From assembly GCA_963971425.1 (NCBI GenBank), contig OZ020517.1, positions 15,714,904 through 15,778,903 of the forward strand: a stretch of DNA of 64,000 nt, given 5' to 3'. The DNA is from Bryoerythrophyllum caledonicum (lineage: Eukaryota > Streptophyta > Bryopsida > Pottiales > Pottiaceae). Below the pieces are notes generated by a model that was not told where the DNA came from, made no database searches, and was given only the letters and a program-made list of their open reading frames with translations. The translations under genes were made by a program, and so were the position numbers. Position 1 is the first letter of the stretch. Each line of letters starts with the position of its first letter. Below are positions 51,892 to 62,512 of this stretch, one piece after another.

Positions 51892-54800
51892 TTATTCTAG
51901 GGAGCCCAGGTTTTGATTTTGATGATGGATGCATAGTATTTGTAATGTAGATGGCTCTATTCGGGGTTTTTTTAGCTCGGGTGGGATATTAGGTTCTTCG
52001 TATGGTATTGTGTCTGCTTTGAATAATGCAATGATGTGGGAATCTGGGAATGGGTTTGAATGTTGGTTGTTGTTTTGGTACCAATTGTTGTTCGGTGTGA
52101 CGATGATTGTTTTTGTATTATTTGGATCGTGTTTGGCGGCAAGTCTAGCCCAATGTATGGCTTGTTCTATGTCTTTCTTGTTGTGGGGGTGAGCTATTCC
52201 ATTTCCGATCCATTTGTGTTCAAAGGCCTTGCCTAGGGATCCAAATATTTTGTCTCTTTCGTACGGTGAGTAAAATTTATTTAGTTTGGTAGGACATGTG
52301 ATCGGGGAGGAAAAGTATGAGTGTTCGATGTTAAAGGATGATATTAGTGAGTCTAAAATGGGGGTGGGTATTGTGTATTGCGCATTTTTGAGGGGGTCAG
52401 TTTTTGGTATTCGATATTTATATCTTTGGTAAAGCCATATTAGTTCGGTTTCAAAGGGTTGGGTTGTTGGTTCAATGTTTGTAGGGGTTTGTAATTTTGT
52501 TTGATATTGGTTCCATAACCATTGGAGCCGGGTAATGGGTATGGTGTGTAAATGTCGGCCGTTTTCTTCATATAGATGTGCTTGATTGTTATCTATTTGA
52601 ATTGTGCTTGAGGATGTAATGATATCATTTTCGGGGTTGCATTCTGTTGTGTAGATGTTTAAGAATGGGATAATTATGGGTGGCGTTACGGACCTTGAAT
52701 CTAAGGATTGTTCTTGTGGGTGGTGGGCAAGGATGATATCTGAGTATATTTTGTTTTGGATCTTTTGGTAGTATTGTTTTAATTTTTCAGTGTTATGTGT
52801 CGAGGTATTGGTGTCATGCCGTGGAAAAAGGTCTCTTTGGGGGAGCCATTTATTGTATGTATTATCATTGTGTTGCCATTGGCATAGATATTTTGTGTAG
52901 GTATTTTGTATGTTATTTGTGTTTGTGTGTTGGATATGTTTATGGTTTATGATATTATTAATGGGGTATGTGGTAGGGTTTTTGGGGATGTATATTGGGG
53001 GGCGGGGGTGGTATGTATGTGGAGGGTTAGGGGGATTGGTTGGTGTGGGAATATTTCTTGGAATGATGTTATTGTTGAGGGTGATGAATGGATCTTTAAG
53101 TGTATGAGAGTATGGGTGTATGTTGCAAGGAGTATGACATATAGTGGGGCATGTTATGTGGCAAAATAGTTGTTTAGCAACACTTAGGGCACTCTTTATT
53201 AGTTTAGATGGGGTGAAGTGGTAGGTTTTGAAGTCCTCATTGTTCATGATGTGTGTACCGTTGGGTAAGGTAATTTGGTTTAGTTCAAAAATATTTTTTG
53301 AGAGGAGTTTTTGTAGAAGCTTTTGGGAGAGTTGAGCATTGAGTGTGTTATGATTTAATGTTTCTTGGCGCCATAGTATTTCTAGTGTTGTAGGATTAGT
53401 GAGGAAGTTCGGGAGCGTACTTTTAAGGTGGGCTTTAGCTATATGTTTTAATAAGAAGAATGTTCGTGTTATTGGTGATCTTATGCAGTCACTTTTTTTA
53501 ATTCTCGGTATGTTTTCAGCGCCACCATATTGGGCAAGGACATAGTGAGTTAATCCACTATATATTTTCCCAAGTCTTCCTTTATTGTTTAGAGCATTTT
53601 GCAGTTGTTCGCCTATACATCGGAGGTATGCGTTTTTGAGGGAGAAAGCTTCAAGTCCAAATAGGTTATGTGGTAGTTGGGTTATTGCGTTTGACATACA
53701 TTTTGGTAATCCACATATGGTTTTTTGTATGGCTATTATTTTTTTATCAAGTTTTTTGATAGCTGGCATAGAGTATGGTACACCGTAGAAATTGTATGCC
53801 ACACCTGGGCGTAGTACGGTATCAACCATTTTTATTTTTTGTTTCATGGTGGCTGGGCATGTTGTTAATTCTTTGCATTGTTTGATGAGTTTTGTCGTTG
53901 TGGTGTGGATTTGGATTTTCCATTTTAGTGAGGGAACAAGGTTTGTGCCTAAGTATATGTAAGGTTCATTTTGGTGTAGTATGGGGATCGGTTGATTGCG
54001 GTAATTGATGTTCGAGGCTTGCATTAGGGCTTTGAAAGTGGTAGGATTCAATTTGGATTTGGGCGTAGCGGCACATTTTGGGACACCTACGTCCATACCG
54101 GCCCATTTACAATATCTATCAATTTTGTTTAGTTGTATTTGGATTGATTTGATTTTGTTAGTTATGGTGGCTAGGTCATCCGCGTATGCGGCAGAGTTTA
54201 TTATGACCTGTGATGTGCCAAAAGTGTATCCGTAATTTCCTCTTTCTAGCCATCTGAGTAGTGGTTCTAGAAATATAATGAATAGGTATGGGCTGAGGGT
54301 ATCCCCTTGTATAGTTCCTCTTTGGATGGGTATAGGTTTTGTTTTCCCAAAGTGTTCACCGGTATAACATGTAGATGATTTAGAATAGATGTTTCTAACA
54401 AGTGTAGTTGCATCTTTTGGGTAACCAAGGTCCAACATTATTGCTAGAAGTCGGGCATGGTCAATTGAGCCAAAGGCATTTTTGAAGTCCACATATAGTA
54501 TGTATATATCTTGGTTAGTAAATTTTGCGTCTTCTAGTGCGGCTATTATAGTTTGTATTTGTCGTGCGGTACTTCTCTCTGCTTTAAATCCTTCTTGACT
54601 ATCATGTAGGATTTTGAATTTTTCGCCATATGAGGATAGTATGGAGGTGAGTGTACTGGTAAAGAGTTTGTATATTGTGTTAGCTAGTGCAATTGGTCTA
54701 TGGTTGGGTAGTATGGACGGGTCGCCTTTTTTGTATAGTAGAATTGTTGTACTTGTTTTCCATGAGTTTGGTATCTGTTTTTGTTTATAGCAGTGGGAGA

Positions 54801-55161
54801 AGAACAGAAATAATAGCTTGTGAAATCTTGGAGGCATGTTTTTTAGTATTGAGTTTGGTATGCGGTCTGGGCCTGGGGCTTTATTATTTCCAAGATTTTG
54901 AAGGCATGTGTCGTATGTGGCTCTGTTGAGGTATTTATGAAGTGGAATTTCTGGTTCGCCCAGTTTGTCAAGGGTATATCCGTCCAGGTCGTGCCAAGGG
55001 TATTGGCGTATTGCACATGTGCATTCTATTGTATGTTGTGGCTGGTAATTACATGTTAGTACTGTTGGTCTATTGGTTTTTGTTTGTTGGTTAAATATTT
55101 CATTCGCAATGTCTTCGGGGCTAGTTAGAATATTATTATATTGATCTTTGATACAATCCAT
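51892..55161 (-). pseudogene. Element 2 ORF2, part 2: reverse transcriptase, chromo-like and unknown modules
   Basis: RT motifs: NNKAPGPDRIPNSILKN, YVDFKNAFGSID, RGTIQGDTLSPYLFI and AAYADDLA (about 54170-54197). Then follow an Asn/Pro-rich linker and a segment resembling a chromodomain (YLCQWQHNDNTYNKWLPQRD, about 52830-52895). Next is a module with SSPITCPTKLNKFYSPYERD, KIFGSLGKAFEHKWIGNG, AIHWARLAAKHD and TIIVTPNNNWYQ (about 51990-52330). I remember similar sequence beside RTs in green-lineage elements, possibly methyltransferase-like, but cannot verify this. The frame is continuous here; upstream nonsense codons at 55293 and 55494 disconnect it from the APE part. Confidence 0.8.
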
Positions 55162-57759
55162 TGGTGGGGATTCAAGGTTTTTAAAGACTTTTTTGTTAAT
55201 TTTTTTGGGGCTGATTTCGTATAGTTGTCTGTATTTTGAGATGGTTTTTTTAATGTTTTCTTTTGTGTATTTTGTGATTATTTTCCGGGCTTATATGTTG
55301 GCATTTTTTGCAATTATCGCCATATCATTTATCCATGTATCGTGGGGAAGGTCCGGAGGCGGCGGGGTAGGGATTTGGATGTGTTGTATGGTTAGTAGTT
55401 CGTTGTGTATGGGGTGGTTACGCCATTGAGGGTTGTTTTTTACAATTCTAATGGTTTTACGTATGGTATGGTATGTGGTTAAGTGTTGTTTTCAAGTTTT
55501 AGAAAGTTTGCGGGGTAGATATCCGCCTTGTTGAGAGGTTCTGTTTGTCATTTGGGGTATTGGGTGTGCTCTACAAGTTTGTTCTAGTGTATCAGAGATT
55601 TTATTGATGAGTTTGTCTAGAGAGTGGCATGCTTCTTGCCATTGAGCTTGTGTTAATTGGCTATTGTTTTCAAGAGTGTTTATGAGGGAGTCTATTTGTA
55701 CGGAGTTTTCTTCGAAGAATTTTGTGTTGAATTTTTCTATGTTGGTTTTTGGGATGGGGTTGAGTATGCATATAGTGTCTTTGTTTGGGATTGTAGGAGT
55801 TCTACTAATTAGTGTGTTATTTGGGATGTGCAGTTGTACGGGTGAGTGGTCTGAATTGAGAATAATATCTTTGTTTGTTGTGGCGGTGTATTGTGTATTG
55901 TTGTTTGTATTTATATAGAAACCATCTATTAGACTCCAATCACTATAATTGTAGCCACCTTGTCTAGAGAATTGTGTATCGGTATTGATGTATGTGAAGT
56001 TTAAGTTTTCTGTGAAGCGACGCCATTGGTAATCAATGTTTTGAGGGGGGATGTGGTGGTTTCCATTTTGGCGGCCAATTAGCGCTACGTCTCTATTGAA
56101 GTCTCCACATAATAGGTATGTATGATTGGGATGATTATTAATATGGGTTGTAATAGTGTTTTATATATCTAAGAGAAATCTAGTATCTTCGGGATGGGAT
56201 GGCATATACATGTGAAAGATTAACCACGGTTGTAGTGGGTGATTAGTGATTTTAATTATTTGAATGTATGGTGATATGTGCATTGGGGTAGGGATTTTGT
56301 TGATGTTGCCGGGGAATGTATATTTTTTGTATATTAATGTAAGGAGGCCACCGCGGCCCGGTGTGTATGGTCTCTTTTGTTGCATACATCTTGTAAGTGC
56401 ATGTGTGTTGTTAAAGATGAGTTTATAGTCTTGAAATATATTTTGTATATATTTTGTAGATTTTGTGGAGGTTAGTTTTGTTTCTTGTATAACTATGAGG
56501 GCCGGTGGTGTGTCTGTGTTTGTGGCTAAAGTTTGTAAGCTAGGAAGGGCAGTGTTTAGTGAGGAGGCATTCCATGTGATTATGTATGTATTTTCTTGGT
56601 TTGGTCTAATGTTTTGATTTTGAGGAGGGATGTAGGGAAGAGGTGGAGGTGGGTGGGTGTATTCTGGTATAGGGTCTAGGCATTTTAGTGATTCATTTAT
56701 GAGGTTGTTAGGGAGGTAAGGGAATTTTAGTTTTATTATATCATTTGAGGGTGGTATGTCTTGACTATGTAAGAAGTCGTATAGTCTTTTATGTATTGAG
56801 TTCTCATGGTTTATAATATTTTGGTTGTCTACTAGGAATTCAGTATAGGGGTGTGGAGTGTAAATGTGTCGTTCTGGTGGGTTTTGTAAGGTTAATAAGG
56901 TTTGTAGGAGTGTATTAGTCCATGTAATTGTGTTCAAATTTTGTGGATTTAGAAGTTGGTTACATTCATCTATGCTTGGATGAGTAGTGATTATTAGTGC
57001 ATATAAGATGTGGGGTGGTGGATGCATATTTTTTTGTTGTATATATTGGGCAATGTTTGGGTGGGAAGTGTTGTGTATGTGGTGTAATATGTGTGTGTTT
57101 TTTAGAAATGGTGCGAAGGGTTTTGCAATGTGTTCATATTCTGGTTGGAGTTTTATGGTATTAGGTATAAAGTAGATTTTGGCATTTTTCTTATGTAATG
57201 TAGGATGTCTTTTTAGTATATTGGGCATGGGTCCCGGGTTGGTTTCAATGTCTCCTCCTAGAAGTAGTAGAAGTTTGTGGTATATATGTTTAGTGGTGTA
57301 TTTTAAAGGCTTTGTTGTGTTATTAATGGCTTGTTGGTTTGGGGGTAGGTGGATGTTTGTATTTTGTGTGTGAGTTGTGGGTTTATTTATTTTTATAGTA
57401 GGTGTAGTTGTTTTTGTCTTTAGTTTATTTTTTGTCCATGTGTTTTTTGTGGTTGTTTTTGTTTTAGTGGTGTATGGATGTATGTATGATTGGTTGTATT
57501 TTATCTTGGTTGTTTTTGTCCGTGTGTATATGTAACTATTATGTTTAAGACTATTTGTATGTGGGTTTATGTTGGTTTTTAAAGTGATTTTTAAGTCCTT
57601 TTTTTCATATGCGGTGTTATTATATACTTTGTGGTTTGTACAATTGTTTGTTTTGGTGTTTGTATTAGTATTTGGTATGAAATATGTTTTGGCATTCTTT
57701 TTGTGCGAAGTGGGGTGTCTTTTTAATATGTTCGGCATGGGTCTTGGGTTAGTCTCCAT
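55162..57759 (-). pseudogene. Element 2 ORF2, part 1: 2A-led N-terminus and APE endonuclease, with nonsense codons
   Basis: This part is in the RT frame. It begins just after a mutated 2A motif (GDMETNPRP) at MPNILKRHPTSHKKNAK. A Thr/Lys/Asn-rich stretch follows, then an intact 2A motif (KLLLLLGGDIETNPGP, about 57225-57272) and a second copy MPNILKRHPTLHKKNAK. The APE follows: TWNASSLNTALP, VIQETKLTSTK, LLCGDFNRDVALIG and LNSDHSPVQLHIP. Stops are TAA 56163-56161 (expected Gln), TGA 55494-55492 (Trp in element 1) and TAA 55293-55291. All are point nonsense changes; no frameshift is needed. Confidence 0.8.
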
Positions 57760-57790
57760 GTCTCCTCCAATTAATATTAGAAGTTTGTAG
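57225..57790 (-). other. Tandem 2A-like motifs in element 2, one intact and one mutated
   Basis: The distal motif (about 57738-57785) reads KLLILIGGDMETNPRP, in which the essential NPGP is NPRP. The proximal motif (about 57225-57272) reads KLLLLLGGDIETNPGP and fits the consensus. Each is followed by MPNILKRHPT and HKKNAK, so the 2A plus the start of ORF2 is duplicated in tandem, about 513 bp apart. Confidence 0.85.
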
Positions 57791-57899
57791 TAGATGGGTT
57801 TTTTGTTTTGTTTTAGAATTTTTTGTTTTTGAATGTGACTTTGGTGTTTTTTTTATTGTATGTATTTGTTTTTGTGTGTGTGTATGTATATGTATGTGT

Positions 57900-57945
57900 T
57901 ATGATTCCCGCCGGCCTTCTTTGGAGACCGGCGTTCTTCTTTGTA
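57900..57945 (+). other. Third copy of the terminal hairpin (GCCGGCCTTC..GAGACCGGC + TTCTTC)
   Basis: GCCGGCCTTCTTTGGAGACC followed by GGCGTTCTTCTT matches the 3' hairpin and tail of element 2 and of the 38.8 kb copy, but in plus orientation. Upstream similarity fades within about 15 bp. Flanking TGTATGTAT words could be a target-site duplication, but the region is repetitive. It may be a minimal 5'-truncated insertion. Confidence 0.5.
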
Positions 57946-58327
57946 TGTATTACATTGATGGTGTGTTGTTGTCTTTGTGTGTGTATATATATTTTTATTT
58001 GTTTTTATATTAGTATTTATTCGTATGTTCGTATTAGTATATGCCTCGGTTTTTGTCTCAGTGTTTGTATCAGTATCCTTGTTAGTATTCGTGTTATAAT
58101 TTGTACTAGTATACGTACCAATATTGATATTAGTATTTATATTAGTGTAAGTATCAGTATTTGTATTAGTATACGCAACAGTGTACGTATCTGTATACGT
58201 ACAATTATACAGGTATTTATACATATACGTACCAGTATACGGAAAAAATATATTGATATTTATTTCAATCAGATTCGTATATATTCTTACTATCATTAGA
58301 ATTTCTATTTTTAGTAATTCTATTTTT

Positions 58328-58342
58328 GGCGCCTCCGGCGCC
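58328..58342. repeat. GC-rich inverted repeat GGCGCC-TCC-GGCGCC in AT-rich DNA
   Basis: A compact GC palindrome, followed by CAACCAGCCAGCGAGAC, sits in very AT-rich sequence. Read on the minus strand in the linker frame it gives SLAGWAPEAPK, unlike the Asn/Lys-rich surroundings. It looks like a small inserted repeat. A near match lies in the CDC5 leader (about 2379-2394). Confidence 0.5.
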
Positions 58343-58564
58343 CAACCAGCCAGCGAGACAAAAATCCCCCCTTCTATTTTTATCATTCTACATAATCTCG
58401 CCAAATTTCTACTCTTTATTCTCAAACTCTTCTCGACTTTATATATATCAAATTTAATATTACTAGTAACTTTTCTTTTATCCCTGTAATTTATTTTCCA
58501 ATTCGTATTTTTTGTCTGTACTAATTTATTATTTATTTTTACTCTTAAATTTTTTTTTCCCATT

Positions 58565-59190
58565 ACAAGTTTGGTTAATTTTCCATCCCTGATTTTTGAA
58601 TTTCTTAAGATGCATATTATATTTTTAGTACTGCTGTTTATAGCCATGTTCTTCCTATTTGTATTCTTATTATAATTAATTTCCATTACTAATTTCATGA
58701 ATTTTCCGACCCTTATATTTGAATTTCTTTGGAAGCATATTCTATTCTTAGTTCTGCTGTTTATAGCTATGTTCTTCATATTTGTATTCTTATTATAATT
58801 AATTCCCATTACTAATTTCATGAATTTTCCGACCCTTATATTTGAATTTCTTTGGAAGCATATTCTATTTTTAGTACTGCTTTTTATATCTATGTTCTTC
58901 GTATTTGTATTCTTATTATAATTAATTCCCATTACTAATTTTGTTACTTTTTCATCCCCTATTTTGGATTCCTTTAGGAAGCATATTCTATTTCTTGTTC
59001 TGTTCTCTGTTGCTATATTCTTAATATTTGGATTCTTATGATAATTATTTCTCGTTACTATTTTGGTTAATTTTCCATCCCTTATTTTGGAATTTCTTAG
59101 GAAGCATATTCTAATTTTAGTACTACTCTTTATTGTTATGTTATTCTTATTTGTTTTCTTATGATCATGGTTTTCTACTTTACCCTTTAT
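58565..59190 (-). repeat. Tandem 123-bp repeat (five copies), 41 residues in frame
   Basis: GCATAT landmarks occur at 58612, 58735, 58858, 58981 and 59104, exactly 123 bp apart. On the minus strand each unit encodes about NRICFQRNSNIRVGKFMKLV plus MGINYNKNTNMKNIAINSRT. The middle copies are most alike, the outer ones diverged. Keeping a multiple of three and substitutions without stops suggests that the frame was translated. Confidence 0.85.
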
Positions 59191-60866
59191 TTTCTTCTTA
59201 CATATCCTCTCCATTTTTGTTATTTTATTTTTAATATTACTTGCTCTAATTGAAACCTTTGAAATTATATAAATATCTATCTTCTTTCTATTTAATTTAT
59301 TATATCTCTTTTTACTCTCCTTGATTTTCCTATTTCTAGCCATTTTAATATTCCTTGTCTTTTGATGGTTTTTGGGTTTAGTATCCCTTCTACCCTTATT
59401 TATCTTTATTACAAAATCTCCATTATTGTTTTCGTTATTATTGTTTCCTTTTTTGTTATATGTAGTTATGATATTTATTTTCTCTTTCCTTTTATTATTT
59501 ATTCTAATTCCATCTCTTCTCTCATTCCTTATATTTTTTATATTTTTTATTTTGGTTTTGATACTTTCGTTTTTTGTTTGTATATTTAGTCTATTCCTTT
59601 GATTAATTTTACCCTTTTCATTTATTTTTTTGTTTGTTTTTATTTTATTACCTTTTCTTATTTTTGTTTTATTTACTTTCTTTGTTTTATTTCCTTTCTT
59701 TAGTTTTATTTTATTTCCTTTGTTAGTTATATCTTCACTTGTAGTTTTTCTTTGTTTTTTAATATTCTTCTTAGTATTTATTTGTTTTGAATTATTTCTA
59801 ATCATTGTTTTCCATATGTATTTCATGTAAGTTCTATATATATTGGTATTCATATTTAGTACTAGTGTTTTGGGTTTTTTGTTTTGTTTTAGAGTTTTTT
59901 GTATGTGGCTTAGGTTTTTTATTTTTTGTTTATTCGGGTGTATGTATTCGTCTTTGTATGTGTGTATGTATGTGTTTTCTTGATGGTGTGTGGTTGTTTT
60001 TGCATATATGTGTGTATATGTAGTTGTGTTTGATTTTATGTTAGTGTTCATACTTTGTGTTAGTATTTTGTAGTATGTGGGTTTTTTGTTTTGTTTTAGG
60101 ATTTTTTGTTTTTGTGTGTGGCTTTGATATTTTATTTGTTGTTTATTTGATTGTATGTATTCGTCTTTGCGTGTGTGTATGTTTTTTTGCCGGTGTGTGG
60201 TTGTTTTTGTGTATGTAGTTATGTTTGTTTTTATATTAGTATTCACACATACATTTGTGTTAGTATGTGCCTTAATATTTATCTTGGTATTTGTGCCACT
60301 ATTCGTATTAGTATTTATGTTAGTATTTGGTCCAGTATTTGTACCAGTATTTGTACCAGTATTTGTATTGCTTTTTTTCAAGTTTGTATTATCAGTATAT
60401 GTTTCGGTATCACTGTACTTACAATTATACGTATCCGTATGCTTTCCAGGGTACATACCAGTCTCTGTATAAATACGCATATCAATGTATGTATCAGTAT
60501 TTGTGCTAGTATATGTAGCGGCGTATGTACTTGTATTTGTATCCGTATTTGTACCATATTTTTGTGTTAACTTAACTTTGTTGTATGATTTACGATGTTT
60601 CCTTATGTTTGTTGTACTATATGGGGTATAGTAGTTTTTTGTATAGTATTGAGTATAGTCTTTGAGGTATTCGGTATAGTATTTGTATTGAATGTGGTAT
60701 TGAATACAATGATTGTTTTTTGTATAGTAGATATGTATTTTGTATTTTGTATTGGTATACTTGCATATTACTATTTTTTTGGAGTATTGCTCAAATACTA
60801 TACGTCGTATACTATGCGTATTTACTATACGGTTTCTATGTAGTGGTATGTAGTCTTTGTTCCTAA

Positions 60867-62490
60867 CTAGTTTGGCCTTCCATCTTCAAGCATTGGGGTG
60901 GACATAGTGTTTGCCATGGCTTGTAGTGTGGCAAGGGCGGCCTTCATGGAGTCTTGCACGCTTGCCATTTGTTTCTTCAACTCCTCACTCTTCATATCGG
61001 CGTATTCTTTGTTCTCCTCCCGAATTTTCTTGTTATTTTCTTCCAATATTGCCACTAGTTCTTCCTTGGTCACATTGTTGGTCTTGTCTTGTGTTTGGAA
61101 GGTGGTCATGGTGTTGACAATGGCCGTGTTGATGTCATCAAATCCAAAGGATTTGATTTCTTCCATGGTGGGAGGGGTGTCTCCTTCCAAGCTACGCCGG
61201 TGAGGTGCAAAATCCACATAGTTACCTCCAATGATGTGGGTTTTCCCCACAAAGGTCCTATACACAATAGGGTTAGCACATAAAATATTCGCATTGCCAT
61301 TATGGCTAGTGCCGTTATCCTTGTGGAACCATATGGAGCGGACATTTGCACCACCCATAACTTTGTAAATTTCGTGGGTGGTGTGCACTACATCCAAGTG
61401 AATGGGGAGAGGAGATAAGGTTAAGGTTAGTGCATCTTTTTTAGCTTTGGTTTCGAGCTTATCTTTTGGCCCATTGACTTCGAGCACTTGTCTTGTTTCC
61501 AAAACCTCATGTTGGGCGGTCGCTTGGTGGAGGAGGATTTTCTTCACTTGCTTGGGGGTGGTGGTGATGAGGAAGGCGTGGGGGTCCTCATATTTCTTTT
61601 GTACTCCGGTTAGCTCGAATTCGAAGCCTCGGCGGAAACTATCTTCGAGCACGTCCTTGAAGAGTGCTTGGGCCGTGATATCCTTCAATGCATCACTTTT
61701 GACTTTCACGGAGAGGTTAGTACCTTTAGAAATGCCTTGGTAGGCCTTGCAAACTTTGCCAACAACTAGTTCTTCCTCAATTTTAAGAATAAAAGGTCTA
61801 ATGCCTTTTAGTAACATCAACCCATCAACTTCAGGTTTAAGCAAGTGTAACTTAATGCTTCCCGCCCACACCCCCTTAATCTTCCCTTGTTTGATGCTTA
61901 AACATTGAATAGCTATAGGGTCAATTAATTGTTTGCCAAGAGAAATGTTCCTTATTTTTAACCTTGCAATGACCATTTCCTTTACCTCATCATGCATCAT
62001 AGGGGTTTTTGGGATTTCAAAGTGAATTCCAACATGAAAGTCTAGTGACATACCTGAGTTCTCGTTTGTGGGGATGTCGAAAGGAATTTGGGTGAGGTTG
62101 TAGTGTTGTCCAACCTCCCCTTTCCTTGACATTGGATATAGCACTTGTGGGATTCGGGGGAATGCTACCCTTGCAATGCTTACCTCCTTGGCCTCCTCCG
62201 GTTTTAGCCCTCTAGTGACCATGTCTTTCACCACTAAATAGAGGTTCGGCTCCTTCTTCAATTGCAATTGCTTCCATGGCTTGGAAGCCCATCCAAAATT
62301 TGAAGGAGCATAGTTCTGGTGTGGAGATTATCTTACCTTTTTGTCTCGGGGATATCTTGCTTTTCTTGCTGCTCCCACCTTCCTTGTCCATCCTTCTTGA
62401 TGTTTTCGTGGTTGGGGTCGTTGTGGAGTTGTCCTCCACGTCCTCTATCTCCATGTGGGGGCTGGAGCTATCCCTGATGTTACCCTTCAT
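60867..62490 (-). pseudogene. LINE element 2 ORF1 (gag-like), one frameshift
   Basis: The first piece is 62490-62212 (MKGNIRDSSSPHMEIEDVED, SKKSKISPRQKGKI, FKFWMGFQAMEAIA). From about 62267 the homologous frame continues to TAG 60867 (LYLVVKDMVTRGLKPEEAKE, GIRPFILKIEEELVVGKV, SFGFDDINTAIVNTMTTF). Element 1 ORF1 aligns across the break (WLGFHALNALGQL), so a single-base indel near 62267 is likely. The C-terminal 80 residues are charged and coiled-coil-like (KEELVAILEENNKKIREENK). The stop context AAACTAGTTAGGA is nearly the same as in element 1 (AAACTAGTTTGGA). The function is inferred as RNA binding from its position only. Confidence 0.65.
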
Positions 62491-62512
62491 TGGTTTGTCT
62501 ACTGTGAGGTAA

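Larger units (their letters stand above)
57853..60890 (-). pseudogene. Asn/Thr/Lys-rich linker frame between ORF1 and the 2A motifs of element 2
   Basis: This frame is the same as ORF2 and is open from just after a TGA at about 60890, overlapping the end of ORF1 by some 20 nt, to TAA 57855-57853; ATG 60480 is its first Met. It encodes TNTGTNTGTN-type low complexity, a block repeated around QKQKILKQNKKP, and five 41-residue repeats. The sequence around TAA 57853 (NKYIQ, stop, then SHIQKQKILKQNKKPIYYKL) copies an uninterrupted internal block (EYIQSNKQQIKYQSHTQKQK), so the stop is a point mutation in a formerly continuous frame leading into the 2A. No folded domain is recognised. Confidence 0.55.
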
